Shown: positions 9,757 through 18,543 of the stretch, piece after piece
Layout of the letters: the number at the start of each line of letters is the position of its first letter
How positions within the stretch are numbered: position 1 is the first letter of the stretch
From: Bacillus ndiopicus
Lineage (GTDB): Bacteria; Bacillota; Bacilli; Bacillales_A; Planococcaceae
Length of the DNA: 64,000 nt
Assembly: GCF_000612805.1 (NCBI RefSeq)
Contig: NZ_HG964408.1
Coordinates: 62,001 to 126,000 of the forward strand
Direction of reading: 5' to 3'
Translations under genes and position numbers: made by a program
The notes under the pieces: generated by a model
What the model saw: the letters and a program-made list of their open reading frames with translations, nothing else
Databases searched by the model: none
Told to the model about the DNA's origin: nothing

Positions 9757-10308
9757 ATGGCATCATCCGTCCCAATTGCAGATAAAAAGATATTTGTGAG
9801 ATGGTTTTTAAAAAATTATCAATTGAAGCGCAGGGAATGTGTGTGGATTTTAAATTACTTATTGAGTGATGAAAAATTGTTAGAAAATGTATGCTTTGTA
9901 GAAGAAGCACATTACTGCCCACGCGCGATTGTAATGTCCTCTGTTGAAAGTAACGGCGTACCGTTTCGCTTTTATAAAGGCAATATTATGACGGCAGATG
10001 CAGAAAAATCATTTCATGACTTACGGTTAAATCCAGAAGAGGTGATGTATATTCAAATCAACTTTCCAAATATTCCGCCTCACCAAGTATATTTAGCCGT
10101 GTTAGAGGAAAATCCTTATATGCCGAAGTATTTGCATATTAGCGAAAAAGACCGCATTTTAGCAGAGCAATTATTAAAAGATAGTATGCGTGCCTTTCAA
10201 GAGGAAAAGCTCTTAAAGGAAATTGACGAGGCGCTTGACCAAGGAGATAAGAATCGCTTTTTTGAATTATCAAGCTTATTACAAGCACTGCAGCATGTAC
10301 AGAAGTAA
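9757..10308 (+). CDS. ypiB: UPF0302 family protein YpiB with C-terminal IDEAL domain
   Basis: 183 residues. The N-terminal two thirds is the UPF0302 domain ([19 protein letters not shown] near 16-34). Residues about 155-180 ([18 protein letters not shown]) match the short IDEAL motif of Bacillales regulatory proteins. It starts 15 bases after ypiA with AAGGGGGC upstream. In B. subtilis YpiB has been linked to respiration and biofilm control together with YpiF, which fits its place before the qcr operon; the exact role here is inference. Confidence 0.88.
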   Translation: MASSVPIADKKIFVRWFLKNYQLKRRECVWILNYLLSDEKLLENVCFVEEAHYCPRAIVMSSVESNGVPFRFYKGNIMTADAEKSFHDLRLNPEEVMYIQINFPNIPPHQVYLAVLEENPYMPKYLHISEKDRILAEQLLKDSMRAFQEEKLLKEIDEALDQGDKNRFFELSSLLQALQHVQK

Positions 10309-10310
10309 TG

Positions 10311-10344
10311 AATAATATGTCTGCATACGTGCAGACATATTATT
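10311..10344 (+). terminator. perfect 15-bp hairpin after ypiB
   Basis: AATAATATGTCTGCA (10311-10325) and its exact complement (10330-10344) flank a 4-base loop TACG, starting just after the ypiB stop codon. Only two T follow the stem, so it is either a weak terminator or an mRNA-stabilising or processing hairpin between ypiB and ypiF. Confidence 0.55.
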
Positions 10345-10407
10345 TGCGCCAAAGAGGGTGGCATGTCAATACGACCGCCTTAAGTTTGGATTATAGGAGG
10401 AAGTAAA

Positions 10408-10857
10408 GTGTTTTTCAATGTGAAGGATGTAGAACAATTTCAAGCACAAAAGCAATTTATTGATACAGTAGTTGTACCGGTATTAAATATAGGTTTAGAA
10501 CAGGAAAAAATAAGACATAGTAGTTCACAGGCGGAATTTTTAATGTCTTTAACATCATTTATTGAGCAGCAATTTAGAGGAAGATTAATGCTTATCCCAC
10601 CAATCACTTATTTACAGCAGATGCCACAACAGGTTGATCTTGCTGTTTGGAAAGAATCGCTTGAAAATGCAGGCTTTAAACATATTTTCTTTGTTACCTG
10701 TGACCATCATTGGACAAGCATGCAAACTGACTACAATATCATTTGGCTACCAGCTATTCCTTTAGAATCGATGGATGCTAGTATGAAGCAAAAAATTCTA
10801 GAGGATCAGCTAAAACAGGTGATTCCAAACTTAACAGCTGAGTGGACGAAACAGTAA
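10408..10857 (+). CDS. ypiF: DUF2487 family protein YpiF
   Basis: 149 residues, cytoplasmic, no signal peptide. GTG start with AGGAGGAAG seven bases upstream. The sequence (FNVKDVEQFQAQKQFIDTV at the N-terminus; FFVTCDHHW in the middle) and its position between ypiB and qcrA match YpiF. Function is not firmly known; gene neighbourhood links it to the cytochrome bc complex. Confidence 0.85.
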   Translation: MFFNVKDVEQFQAQKQFIDTVVVPVLNIGLEQEKIRHSSSQAEFLMSLTSFIEQQFRGRLMLIPPITYLQQMPQQVDLAVWKESLENAGFKHIFFVTCDHHWTSMQTDYNIIWLPAIPLESMDASMKQKILEDQLKQVIPNLTAEWTKQ

Positions 10858-11114
10858 TTAATTTGCTTCAGTAGTTATTTATGGTGTGAATACAGGAATC
10901 TTCTAATATAGAGCATCTCAGCCTAAAAGCACCACATAGGCGCAACGATTAAATGATTATGAAAGCCTCTAAAATATTTTGAAGGGTGCACGAAGATGTA
11001 TATTTAACTGCCATCAAAGGATAAGATGTTTTTTAAGTTAACTTTCTCTTCCGCTCAGTAGGAAAAAATCAGGATGATAGTTATTTGAGGTGTAATTGAT
11101 TTGCTTCATGAAAT
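10858..11114 (+). other. intergenic stretch before qcr regulatory region
   Basis: No convincing gene in either strand. A weak GCCTA/TAGGC hairpin occurs near 10921-10941, and AAGTTAACTT at about 11035 is a short palindrome. No terminator with a T run follows ypiF, so some read-through into qcrA is possible. Confidence 0.5.
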
Positions 11115-11131
11115 GTTCACAAACTGTCGAA
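11115..11131 (+). promoter_or_regulatory. overlapping ResD-like and Spo0A-box sequences upstream of qcrA
   Basis: GTTCACAAA (11115-11123) is the complement of TTTGTGAAC, one base from the ResD-type consensus TTTGTGAAT. TGTCGAA (11125-11131) is an exact 0A-box core. Both lie 18-34 bases upstream of the -35 of the qcr promoter, an activator position. In B. subtilis qcrABC depends on ResD and is tied to Spo0A/AbrB, so the match is plausible but rests on short motifs. Confidence 0.45.
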
Positions 11132-11148
11132 AACGACCGAATGCTGTA

Positions 11149-11177
11149 TTGACCAACTTATTTTATTGATATATCAT
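11149..11177 (+). promoter_or_regulatory. sigma-A promoter of qcrABC
   Basis: TTGACC (11149-11154), a 17-base spacer and TATCAT (11172-11177) match the sigma-A consensus 5/6 and 5/6. Transcription would begin near 11184, giving a leader of about 55 bases. Confidence 0.75.
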
Positions 11178-11239
11178 AGATATGTCCTAGTATTACTATT
11201 TGTAAAAGTATTGACCTTTTAGTTAGAGGGGGGAAAAGA

Positions 11240-11743
11240 GTGAGTAATAATCGAGTAACGCGACGTCAATTTTTAAACTACACTTTAACTGGTGTTGGTG
11301 GATTTATGGCGGCGGGAATGGTATTGCCGATGGTACGTTTTGCTATTGATCCGGTATTACAAACAAAAGCAGAAGGCGACTTTATTTTAACAAGTCAAAA
11401 AGTGGCTGATATTACAGAAGAGCCTGTTAGTGTTAACTTTACATTTGAACAAGTGGATGCTTGGTATAAATCAGATGTAACAGAGGCGGCTTGGGTATAT
11501 AAGAGCGGTGATCAAATTGTCGCACTTTCGCCTGTATGTAAACACTTAGGTTGTACAGTAAACTGGGCTGGTGATTCAGAACACCCAGAGCAGTTCTTCT
11601 GTCCATGTCACCTTGGTCGTTATGAGAAGAACGGTCAAAACGTAGCAGGTACACCACCTCTTGGCCCATTAGACCAATATGAAGTGGCAGAAAAAGATGG
11701 TTTCTTAATGATCGGGAAGAAAATCCCGAATACTTTCAGTTAA
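11240..11743 (+). CDS. qcrA: menaquinol:cytochrome c reductase Rieske iron-sulfur subunit
   Basis: 167 residues. Carries the 2Fe-2S cluster that accepts electrons from menaquinol, on the outer face of the membrane. A twin-arginine motif (TRRQFLNYT, residues 7-15) precedes a hydrophobic anchor at about 16-36, so export by Tat is expected. Cluster ligands are C100/H102 and C121/H124, with C105 and C123 forming the usual disulfide. GTG start preceded by GAGGGGGG. First gene of the qcrABC operon. Confidence 0.96.
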   Translation: MSNNRVTRRQFLNYTLTGVGGFMAAGMVLPMVRFAIDPVLQTKAEGDFILTSQKVADITEEPVSVNFTFEQVDAWYKSDVTEAAWVYKSGDQIVALSPVCKHLGCTVNWAGDSEHPEQFFCPCHLGRYEKNGQNVAGTPPLGPLDQYEVAEKDGFLMIGKKIPNTFS

Positions 11744-11766
11744 TTTAGTTAGGGGGTACGATATCA

Positions 11767-12441
11767 GTGCTAAACAAAATTTATGATTGGGTCGATGAGC
11801 GCTTAGATATTACACCTATTTGGCGTGATATTGCCGACCACGAAGTGCCAGAGCACGTAAACCCTGCCCATCACTTTTCAGCATTTGTTTACTGTTTTGG
11901 TGGATTAACATTCTTCATTACAGTAATTCAAGTTTTATCTGGTATGTTCTTAACAATGTATTATGTACCAGACGTAGAAAATGCTTGGAAATCAGTTTAT
12001 TATTTACAAAACGAAGTAGCGTTTGGTGAAATCGTTCGTGGTATGCACCATTGGGGAGCTTCATTAGTTATCGTAATGATGTTCTTACATACGCTTCGTG
12101 TATTCTTCACAGGTTCTTATAAAAAGCCTCGTGAATTGAACTGGATTGTTGGTGTAGGTATTTTTGGTGTAATGCTTGGGTTAGGTTTCACAGGATATTT
12201 ACTTCCTTGGGACATGAAAGCATTGTTTGCAACAAAAGTAGGTATTGAAATCGCAGCATCTGTACCATTTATTGGTGAAATGATTAAGGTTTTATTAGCA
12301 GGTGATGCTGAAATTCTAGGTGCAGCAACGTTAACTCGTTTCTTCGCGATTCATGTATTCTTCTTACCTGCTGTATTATTTGCTTTACTTGCAGCACACT
12401 TTATCATGATTCGTCGTCAAGGTATTTCAGGACCACTTTGA
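11767..12441 (+). CDS. qcrB: menaquinol:cytochrome c reductase cytochrome b subunit
   Basis: 224 residues, the short cytochrome b6-like subunit with four membrane helices (about 40-65, 95-115, 125-150, 190-212) carrying two b-type hemes. The histidines in MHHWGASL and FLHTLRVFF (helix 2) and FAIHVFFLP and AAHFIM (helix 4) are the expected heme ligands. GTG start after TTAGGGGG, 23 bases behind qcrA. Confidence 0.96.
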   Translation: MLNKIYDWVDERLDITPIWRDIADHEVPEHVNPAHHFSAFVYCFGGLTFFITVIQVLSGMFLTMYYVPDVENAWKSVYYLQNEVAFGEIVRGMHHWGASLVIVMMFLHTLRVFFTGSYKKPRELNWIVGVGIFGVMLGLGFTGYLLPWDMKALFATKVGIEIAASVPFIGEMIKVLLAGDAEILGAATLTRFFAIHVFFLPAVLFALLAAHFIMIRRQGISGPL

Positions 12442-12480
12442 TTTAACAATGTTTTGATGATTTTTTAAGGAGGGGACACT

Positions 12481-13278
12481 ATGCAACGCGGAAAAGGTAT
12501 GAAGTTCGTTGGTGATTCGCGTATTAAATCGAATAACCGTATGCCGAACAAGCCTAAAGATTATTCCGAGTATCCAGGGAAGACAGAAGCTTTTTGGCCT
12601 GATTTCTTATTAAAAGAATGGATGGTAGGGGCTGTATTCTTAATTGGTTACCTATTATTAACTGTCGCTCACCCTTCACCACTTGAAGGACCGGCAGATC
12701 CAACTAATGCTTCTTATATTCCGTTACCGGACTGGTACTTCTTATTCATGTACCAATTATTAAAATACACTTATGCTTCAGGTCCATACAATGTGATTGG
12801 AGCTATCATTATCCCAGGTTTAGCATTCGGTGCTTTAGCGCTTGTACCATTCTTAGATACAACGCCAGAGCGTCGTCCATCTAAACGTCCATTACCAACA
12901 GCATTTATGTTATTAGCTGTTGCGTCAATGATTTATTTAACATGGGAGTCTGTAGCAAACCATGACTGGGAAGCTGCAAAAGCTCAAGGTGTTATTACAG
13001 ATAAAGATTTAGGATTATTACCTAATGTAGAGATTGATGAAAGCTCTCCAGGTTATGAGATTTTCCAATCACAAGCATCTTGTATTGGTTGTCACGGTGG
13101 TGACTTAACTGGTGGTACTGGTGCACCAATGCTTTTAGGTAATGAATTAACTGCTGAAGAAGTAAAAGAAATCGTAATCAATGGTCGTGGCGGTATGCCA
13201 GCTGGCGCATTTGATGGTACAGACGAAGAACTTGACCAATTAGCAGAGTTTATCGCAAGCTTAAAAGAAGAGAAATAA
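12481..13278 (+). CDS. qcrC: menaquinol:cytochrome c reductase subunit IV / cytochrome c fusion
   Basis: 265 residues. The N-terminal part is subunit IV with membrane helices near 42-62, 100-122 and 138-158 and the PDWYFLF motif near 83-89. The C-terminal part (about 190-265) is a cytochrome c domain with CIGCH at 201-205 for covalent heme and a methionine ligand region GGMPAG. This b6f/bc hybrid arrangement is typical of Bacillales. AAGGAGGGG upstream; a terminator follows. Confidence 0.96.
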   Translation: MQRGKGMKFVGDSRIKSNNRMPNKPKDYSEYPGKTEAFWPDFLLKEWMVGAVFLIGYLLLTVAHPSPLEGPADPTNASYIPLPDWYFLFMYQLLKYTYASGPYNVIGAIIIPGLAFGALALVPFLDTTPERRPSKRPLPTAFMLLAVASMIYLTWESVANHDWEAAKAQGVITDKDLGLLPNVEIDESSPGYEIFQSQASCIGCHGGDLTGGTGAPMLLGNELTAEEVKEIVINGRGGMPAGAFDGTDEELDQLAEFIASLKEEK

Positions 13279-13282
13279 TTCC

Positions 13283-13314
13283 AAAAGAGAGTCAGTATCC
13301 TGACTCTCTTTTTT
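13283..13314 (+). terminator. intrinsic terminator after qcrC
   Basis: A 13-bp stem (13283-13295 / 13300-13312) with a TATC loop and a T run ends the qcrABC transcript. Confidence 0.9.
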
Positions 13315-13359
13315 AGTTAAACTAAATACATACTTATCAATCGATGAAAGGAGCTTTTT

Positions 13360-13959
13360 ATGCAGCAGTTATTTATTCAATGTTGGCACATACTGACAAA
13401 TAAAGCATTTTTAATTTTGTTGCTTATTATTAATATAGCTGGGACAATTTATGGTTATTATTGGTATGGCTATCAGCTATCAACTACTGATCCAATCTTT
13501 TATATTTTTGTGCCTGACAGCCCTACTGCTAGCTTATTTTTCTGTTTTGCAATTATCGGTTGGCTATTAGGAAAAAATTTCAAATTGATGGAAGTGTTAG
13601 CGCTTATAACATTAATAAAATATGGTCTATGGGCAGTCGTTATGAATTTATTAACATTAATTGAAACAGGCTATATTGGTTCTGCTGGTTGGATGCTCGT
13701 ATTTTCACATTTTATGATGGCTGTCCAAGCTGTTCTTTATTTACCAAAATATCGCTTTGAATTTTGGCATATTGCAGTGGCGGCAATTTGGACATTGCAC
13801 AATGATATCATAGATTATGTATTTGGTCAGATGCCTTATTACGGTATTTTAGATCAATTTGCGAATGAAATTGGTTATTTCACGTTCTGGTTATCAATTA
13901 TTTGTATTACAATCGCTTACTTCACATATCAAAGGCGCGATTATTTGCATCAATTGTAA
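13360..13959 (+). CDS. ypjA: DUF1405 membrane protein YpjA
   Basis: 199 residues with about five or six hydrophobic helices (near 14-34, 50-66, 80-98, 108-126, 142-158, 170-190). AAGGAG is upstream of the ATG. It follows qcrABC as ypjA does in B. subtilis. No enzyme motif is evident and its function is unknown. Confidence 0.85.
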   Translation: MQQLFIQCWHILTNKAFLILLLIINIAGTIYGYYWYGYQLSTTDPIFYIFVPDSPTASLFFCFAIIGWLLGKNFKLMEVLALITLIKYGLWAVVMNLLTLIETGYIGSAGWMLVFSHFMMAVQAVLYLPKYRFEFWHIAVAAIWTLHNDIIDYVFGQMPYYGILDQFANEIGYFTFWLSIICITIAYFTYQRRDYLHQL

Positions 13960-14014
13960 AAACTATTTAAAATAGTATATGGAAATAAGGATAGAGGGGA
14001 AGAGAACAAAAAAT

Positions 14015-14695
14015 ATGGCAATGTATATAATTTATTTTGCGATTGTGTTAATTTTACCAATCTATGCACAAATGAAAGTTAAAAGCACTTACAAAAAATT
14101 TGCTCAAGTACCTGCAGCTAAAGGAATGACTGGTGCTCAAGTGGCACGTTTAATTTTAGATCATCATGGTTTAACAGATGTGCGAGTAGTTCCAACACAA
14201 GGCGTTTTATCAGATCACTACAACCCAGCAACAAAAACAGTAGCACTATCAGAGGATAATTACTACAATACATCAATTGCTGGTACTGCTGTTGCAGCAC
14301 ATGAAGTAGGTCATGCGATTCAGCATAAAGAGGCTTACTCATTTTTAACAATGCGTGCGAAACTAGTGCCAGTAGCAAACATTTCTTCAAATGCTTCTTG
14401 GATATTTGTTATGATTGGTATTTTTGCACAGCAATCAGGTTTATTATTATTAGGTATTACATTATTAGCAGCTGGAGTATTATTCCAAATTGTTACTTTA
14501 CCAGTGGAGTTTGATGCATCAAAGCGGGCAATGAATGAGGTTGTTGGGCTTGGCATTATTGGAAATAATGAAGAACGCTCTGCGAAAAAAGTATTAAATG
14601 CAGCAGCGATGACATATGTAGCAGCCGCGGCAGTAGCTGTATTAGAGTTACTACGTTTAGTATTAATTTATACAGGCATGCGTTCAGATGACTAA
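14015..14695 (+). CDS. YugP-like membrane zinc metallopeptidase
   Basis: 226 residues from this start. HEVGH (within VAAHEVGHAIQH, about 97-108) is a zinc-protease motif; membrane segments lie near 4-22, 125-150, 152-170 and 200-220. The conserved LPVEFDAS follows the third segment. ATG 14015 is preferred over ATG 13979 because a GAGGGGAAGAG ribosome site lies between them. The family resembles B. subtilis YugP; substrate unknown. It occupies the place where B. subtilis carries ypjB. Confidence 0.85.
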   Translation: MAMYIIYFAIVLILPIYAQMKVKSTYKKFAQVPAAKGMTGAQVARLILDHHGLTDVRVVPTQGVLSDHYNPATKTVALSEDNYYNTSIAGTAVAAHEVGHAIQHKEAYSFLTMRAKLVPVANISSNASWIFVMIGIFAQQSGLLLLGITLLAAGVLFQIVTLPVEFDASKRAMNEVVGLGIIGNNEERSAKKVLNAAAMTYVAAAAVAVLELLRLVLIYTGMRSDD

Positions 14696-14696
14696 T

Positions 14697-14733
14697 AAAA
14701 AGATGTAGGTGCTTTACGCACCTACATCTTTTT
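14697..14733. terminator. bidirectional terminator between convergent genes
   Basis: A 16-bp stem (14697-14712 / 14718-14733) has an A run on one side and a T run on the other, so it can stop both the peptidase transcript and the opposing yitT-like transcript. Confidence 0.9.
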
Positions 14734-15599
14734 TAATGAATCGGTTGCTTTTTATCATCTAATGTAAAGCCTTCACCAGCAACATCGAGTACATCTAAAA
14801 TGGATACGAACGCATGTGGATCAACTTCGTGAATAATGGATTTTAAACGAACAATTTCATTGCGCCCGACAACGCAATAAATAACATCTTTATGCTCCTT
14901 CGTAAAATAACCATGCCCTTCAAAAAATGTGACACCACGCTCCATTTTTTCTGCAATAATAGCGGCAATATCATTAGAATGAGGTGAAATAATAATAGCT
15001 CCCTTGGCAGAATATGCCCCATCCTGCACAAAATCAATGACACGTCCCCCAACATAAACGGCAACAAGCGTATACATCATGGAATGAGCATCTAAAAACG
15101 TTAGCCAAGATAATAAAATAACAACCGCATCGAAGGCGAACATCGTTTTCCCCATTGACCAGCCCATATATTTATTGATAAGCCTTGCTACAATATCGAC
15201 ACCGCCTGTTGTTCCACCAAAACGGAAGACGATACCTAATCCTAATCCGACAAACACCCCAGCGAAAAGTGAAACAAGAAGTAAATCATCTTGTAAGTTC
15301 ATTTGGAATTCGTATATTTGGAAAATCTTTAAAAACAACGAAACAGATACAGTACCAACCAAAGTATAAACTAAAGACTTTTTCCCAAGTAAACGCCAGC
15401 CTATAATAAACATAGGAATATTTAATAGCAAGTTTAATAAAGCAGGGTCCCAATTTAACATAAAATATAAAATAAGTGTAATACCGCTAAAGCCACCTTC
15501 TCCTAATTGGTTTTGCATATTAAAATGAACAAAACCAAAGCTGAAAATGGCGGTTCCTAACATAATCCCGATGATGTTTCGAATCTTGATGCCTTTCAT
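14733..15599 (-). CDS. ypjC: YitT family membrane protein with DUF2179 domain (YpjC)
   Basis: 288 residues. Five membrane helices (about 7-27, 45-65, 70-90, 100-128, 145-170) form the YitT domain with the FGGTTGGVD signature, followed by a cytoplasmic DUF2179 domain (about 210-270, MERGVTFFEGHGYFTKEH). The start is the ATG of MKGIKIRN because GGGGGAA lies seven bases upstream; upstream ATGs lack a ribosome site. Function unknown; some relatives are annotated as putative transporters. Confidence 0.88.
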   Translation of the reverse strand: MKGIKIRNIIGIMLGTAIFSFGFVHFNMQNQLGEGGFSGITLILYFMLNWDPALLNLLLNIPMFIIGWRLLGKKSLVYTLVGTVSVSLFLKIFQIYEFQMNLQDDLLLVSLFAGVFVGLGLGIVFRFGGTTGGVDIVARLINKYMGWSMGKTMFAFDAVVILLSWLTFLDAHSMMYTLVAVYVGGRVIDFVQDGAYSAKGAIIISPHSNDIAAIIAEKMERGVTFFEGHGYFTKEHKDVIYCVVGRNEIVRLKSIIHEVDPHAFVSILDVLDVAGEGFTLDDKKQPIH

Positions 15600-15780
15600 T
15601 GTGTTCCCCCGTTGCATATATAATTTTTCAGTAGTTAGCCTTAATATTTGTTTGCTAATCACTAATGAATAAGTTGCTAGGCTCTGCGGAAAGCGCTAAC
15701 ATTGGCGCAAGCAAGCTGCCTACAAAAACCTTTCAGACAGCTTGTTTGCATACCTTTTATTATGTTTCATTTTTGATGTT

Positions 15781-15809
15781 TTGACAATACGAAGTGAAAT
15801 CTATAAATT
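15781..15809 (+). promoter_or_regulatory. promoter for the ypjD-dapB operon
   Basis: Perfect TTGACA at 15781-15786 with TATAAA at 15802-15807 (15-bp spacing) or TAAATT at 15804 (17 bp). It drives the run of closely spaced genes that follows. Confidence 0.55.
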
Positions 15810-15826
15810 AAAGAGTAGGGAGTGAT

Positions 15827-16162
15827 ATGATGACAACAGAAATAACTATGCAGCAATTACAACAGCGTGTTGATGATTATATCGGGCAATTCAAGGAAGG
15901 CTATTTTCCTCCTTTTGAGCTATTAGCACGATTAACGGAAGAGTTAGGTGAATTATCACGTGAAGTGCAAGATGTTTATGGACAGAAAAAGAAGAAAGCG
16001 ACAGAGGATTTAGGAAGCATTGAAGAAGAGCTAGGGGACTTCTTTTTCGTTCTCGTATGCTTTGCAAATGCACAAGGAATAAAACTTGATGAAGCACTTT
16101 TACGCGTTCTTCACAAATTTGAAACACGCGATAAAGATCGATGGACAAGAAAGGACGAATAA
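15827..16162 (+). CDS. ypjD: MazG-like nucleotide pyrophosphohydrolase YpjD
   Basis: 111 residues. A single MazG domain with the metal-binding helices LTEELGELSREV (about 32-43) and IEEELGDFFFVL (about 66-77). Such enzymes hydrolyse nucleoside triphosphates to monophosphate and pyrophosphate; the physiological substrate is not defined. RBS GGGAGTG. Two bases separate its stop from the dapB start, so the two are co-translated. Confidence 0.9.
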   Translation: MMTTEITMQQLQQRVDDYIGQFKEGYFPPFELLARLTEELGELSREVQDVYGQKKKKATEDLGSIEEELGDFFFVLVCFANAQGIKLDEALLRVLHKFETRDKDRWTRKDE

Positions 16163-16164
16163 GC

Positions 16165-16959
16165 ATGATTAAAGTAGCGATTGCAGGTGCACGTGGGAAA
16201 ATGGGAATAGAGGCTGTACACACAGTAATGAAGCGCGAAAGCCTAGAGTTAGTAGCAGCGCTTGATTACAAGGAAGTTGGCTCAACTCTAGGAGAGCTAG
16301 AGCAATTTCCTAACGACTATAAAGTACCGATTTTCACTAGCTTTGAGGAGCTTGTAGCACAAACGAAGCCAGATGTATTAATTGATTTAACGAATCCACA
16401 GTCAGTATATGAGCATACGAAACAAGCATTATTACATAAAGTACGCCCTGTTATAGGTACCACAGGCTTTACAGATGAGCAATTAGAGGAGCTAACACAG
16501 CTTGCACAGGAACAAAAAGTGGGCTGTATTATCGCGCCGAACTTTGCCTTAGGAGCAGTATTAATGATGAAGTTTGCAAAGGAGGCAGCAAAATATTTCG
16601 ATGATGTTGAAATTATCGAAATGCATCATGACAAAAAGCTGGATGCTCCAAGTGGTACGGGTGTAAAAACGGCACAAATGATTGCTGAAGTACGTCGAGC
16701 GAAAGTGCAGGGCCATCCAGATGAGCACGAGACGATTGCAGGTGCACGCGGTGGAGATTTTGATGGAATGCGCATCCACTCTGTACGTTTACCAGGGCTT
16801 GTAGCACATCAACAAGTTTTATTCGGTGGAGAAGGGCAGCTTCTGACGATTCGCCATGATTCATTAAACCGTGAATCATTTATGAATGGCGTTGTGTTTT
16901 GTGTTGAAACAGTAGTAGGTATTGAGCACCTTGTATATGGGCTTGAAAATATTCTTTAG
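16165..16959 (+). CDS. dapB: 4-hydroxy-tetrahydrodipicolinate reductase
   Basis: 264 residues. NAD(P)H-dependent step of lysine and diaminopimelate synthesis, also feeding dipicolinate. GARGKMG at 8-14 binds the nucleotide; [14 protein letters not shown] (about 153-166) is the catalytic signature. I start at MIKVAIAGA (ATG 16165), preceded by AAAGGACGA, rather than an upstream ATG within ypjD. Confidence 0.96.
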   Translation: MIKVAIAGARGKMGIEAVHTVMKRESLELVAALDYKEVGSTLGELEQFPNDYKVPIFTSFEELVAQTKPDVLIDLTNPQSVYEHTKQALLHKVRPVIGTTGFTDEQLEELTQLAQEQKVGCIIAPNFALGAVLMMKFAKEAAKYFDDVEIIEMHHDKKLDAPSGTGVKTAQMIAEVRRAKVQGHPDEHETIAGARGGDFDGMRIHSVRLPGLVAHQQVLFGGEGQLLTIRHDSLNRESFMNGVVFCVETVVGIEHLVYGLENIL

Positions 16960-16976
16960 AATGGACTGACCAAAAA

Positions 16977-17381
16977 ATGAAAATAGCATTAATTGCACAT
17001 GACAGAAAAAAAGATGATTTAGTTCAGTTTGCGGTTGCATATAGTGATATATTGGCACAGCATGATTTATATGCTACAGGTACAACGGGAGCACGTATTC
17101 AAGAAGCAACAGGATTAGCAATTAAATGCTTCCGTTCAGGTCCTCTCGGTGGTGATCAGCAAATTGGTGCAATGATAGCGAACAACGATATGGATATGGT
17201 GTTTTTCTTCCGTGACCCATTGACAGCACAACCACATGAACCAGATGTAACAGCACTCGTTCGCTTATGTGATGTATACCATATCCCACTTGCCACGAAT
17301 ATGGGAACAGCTGAAATTTTATTAAAGGGCTTGCAGGAAGGGCTAGTAGATTGGCGTTTAATCGCAGAACGTAGACAATAG
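16977..17381 (+). CDS. mgsA: methylglyoxal synthase
   Basis: 134 residues. Converts dihydroxyacetone phosphate to methylglyoxal and phosphate, a glycolytic bypass. [11 protein letters not shown] at 3-13, YATGTTG near 35-41 and [12 protein letters not shown] near 57-68 are family motifs, with the catalytic aspartates in GGDQ and FFRDP. In B. subtilis bshB1 lies between mgsA and bshA; here bshA follows after 25 bases. Confidence 0.96.
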   Translation: MKIALIAHDRKKDDLVQFAVAYSDILAQHDLYATGTTGARIQEATGLAIKCFRSGPLGGDQQIGAMIANNDMDMVFFFRDPLTAQPHEPDVTALVRLCDVYHIPLATNMGTAEILLKGLQEGLVDWRLIAERRQ

Positions 17382-17406
17382 TTTAGATAGATAATGGAGG
17401 GGTACA

Positions 17407-18543
17407 ATGAAAAAACTAAAAATTGGTATTACGTGTTATCCAACGGTTGGAGGTTCTGGTGTAATAGCGACAGAACTTGGTAAAATGCTTGCGGAGCGTG
17501 GCCATGAAATTCATTTTATTACATCAAGCGTACCTTTTCGTTTAAATAAAATTTACCCGAATATTTTTTTCCACGAAGTTGAAGTAAATAATTATTCTGT
17601 TTTTCAATATTCACCGTATGATATAGCACTAGCAAGTAAGATGGCGGATGTAATACAGAATGAAGGGTTAGATATTTTACATGTACACTATGCAGTTCCA
17701 CATGCTGTATGTGCTGTACTAGCAAAAGCGATGTCGAAAAAAGATGTACGTATTATTACCACATTACATGGAACAGATATTACGGTTTTAGGACAGGATT
17801 CGGGTCTGACACAAGCAATTAAATATGGCATTGAACAATCGGATATTGTGACAGCTGTTTCCAATGCACTAAAGGAACAAACATATGAGCTAATCGATAC
17901 GACAAAGCCAATTGAAACGGTATATAATTTTGTCGATGAAAATATTTTTAAACCAATGAATGCGGAATACTTAAAAGAACAGTTTGGCATTAAGCCACAT
18001 GAAAAAGTGCTTATTCACGTTTCAAACTTCAGAAAAATCAAAAATTTGCCAGATGTAATTGAAGCATTTATGAAAGTGCGTGTGCAAATAGAGGCAAAGC
18101 TAATCCTTGTGGGAGATGGGCCTGAAAAACATCGCGTCATGGAGCAAGTGAAATGCTCACCATATAGCGAGGATATTTTATTTTTAGGAAAGCAGGAAAA
18201 TATTGCAGAGCTATATGCGATTAGTGATCTTAAGCTACTATTATCGGAAAAGGAATCGTTTGGCTTAGTTTTATTAGAAGCAATGGCATGTGGTGTCCCT
18301 GGTATCGGCACGACAATTGGCGGTATACCAGAAGTAATTGAGCATGGTAAAAACGGCTATCTTGTCGCACCACATGATACGGATGCAGTAGCAGCTTATG
18401 CACTTTCATTATTACAAGATGACGCTAAGCTTCAACAATTCCGAGATGCCGCTATTCAAACAGCACAAATTAAATTCCAGTCTAACAAAATTATTGAGCA
18501 TTATGAAAGCTTATATGAACGCTTGTTAGGGATGGAATCATGA
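17407..18543 (+). CDS. bshA: N-acetyl-alpha-D-glucosaminyl L-malate synthase BshA
   Basis: 378 residues. GT4 glycosyltransferase that joins GlcNAc to malate, the first step of bacillithiol synthesis. The N-terminus ITCYPTVGGSGVIATELG is the acceptor-side motif; the nucleotide-binding C-terminal domain carries ESFGLVLLEAMACGVP near 281-296. GGAGGGG lies upstream. The deacetylase gene bshB1 is absent from this locus. Confidence 0.95.
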   Translation: MKKLKIGITCYPTVGGSGVIATELGKMLAERGHEIHFITSSVPFRLNKIYPNIFFHEVEVNNYSVFQYSPYDIALASKMADVIQNEGLDILHVHYAVPHAVCAVLAKAMSKKDVRIITTLHGTDITVLGQDSGLTQAIKYGIEQSDIVTAVSNALKEQTYELIDTTKPIETVYNFVDENIFKPMNAEYLKEQFGIKPHEKVLIHVSNFRKIKNLPDVIEAFMKVRVQIEAKLILVGDGPEKHRVMEQVKCSPYSEDILFLGKQENIAELYAISDLKLLLSEKESFGLVLLEAMACGVPGIGTTIGGIPEVIEHGKNGYLVAPHDTDAVAAYALSLLQDDAKLQQFRDAAIQTAQIKFQSNKIIEHYESLYERLLGMES

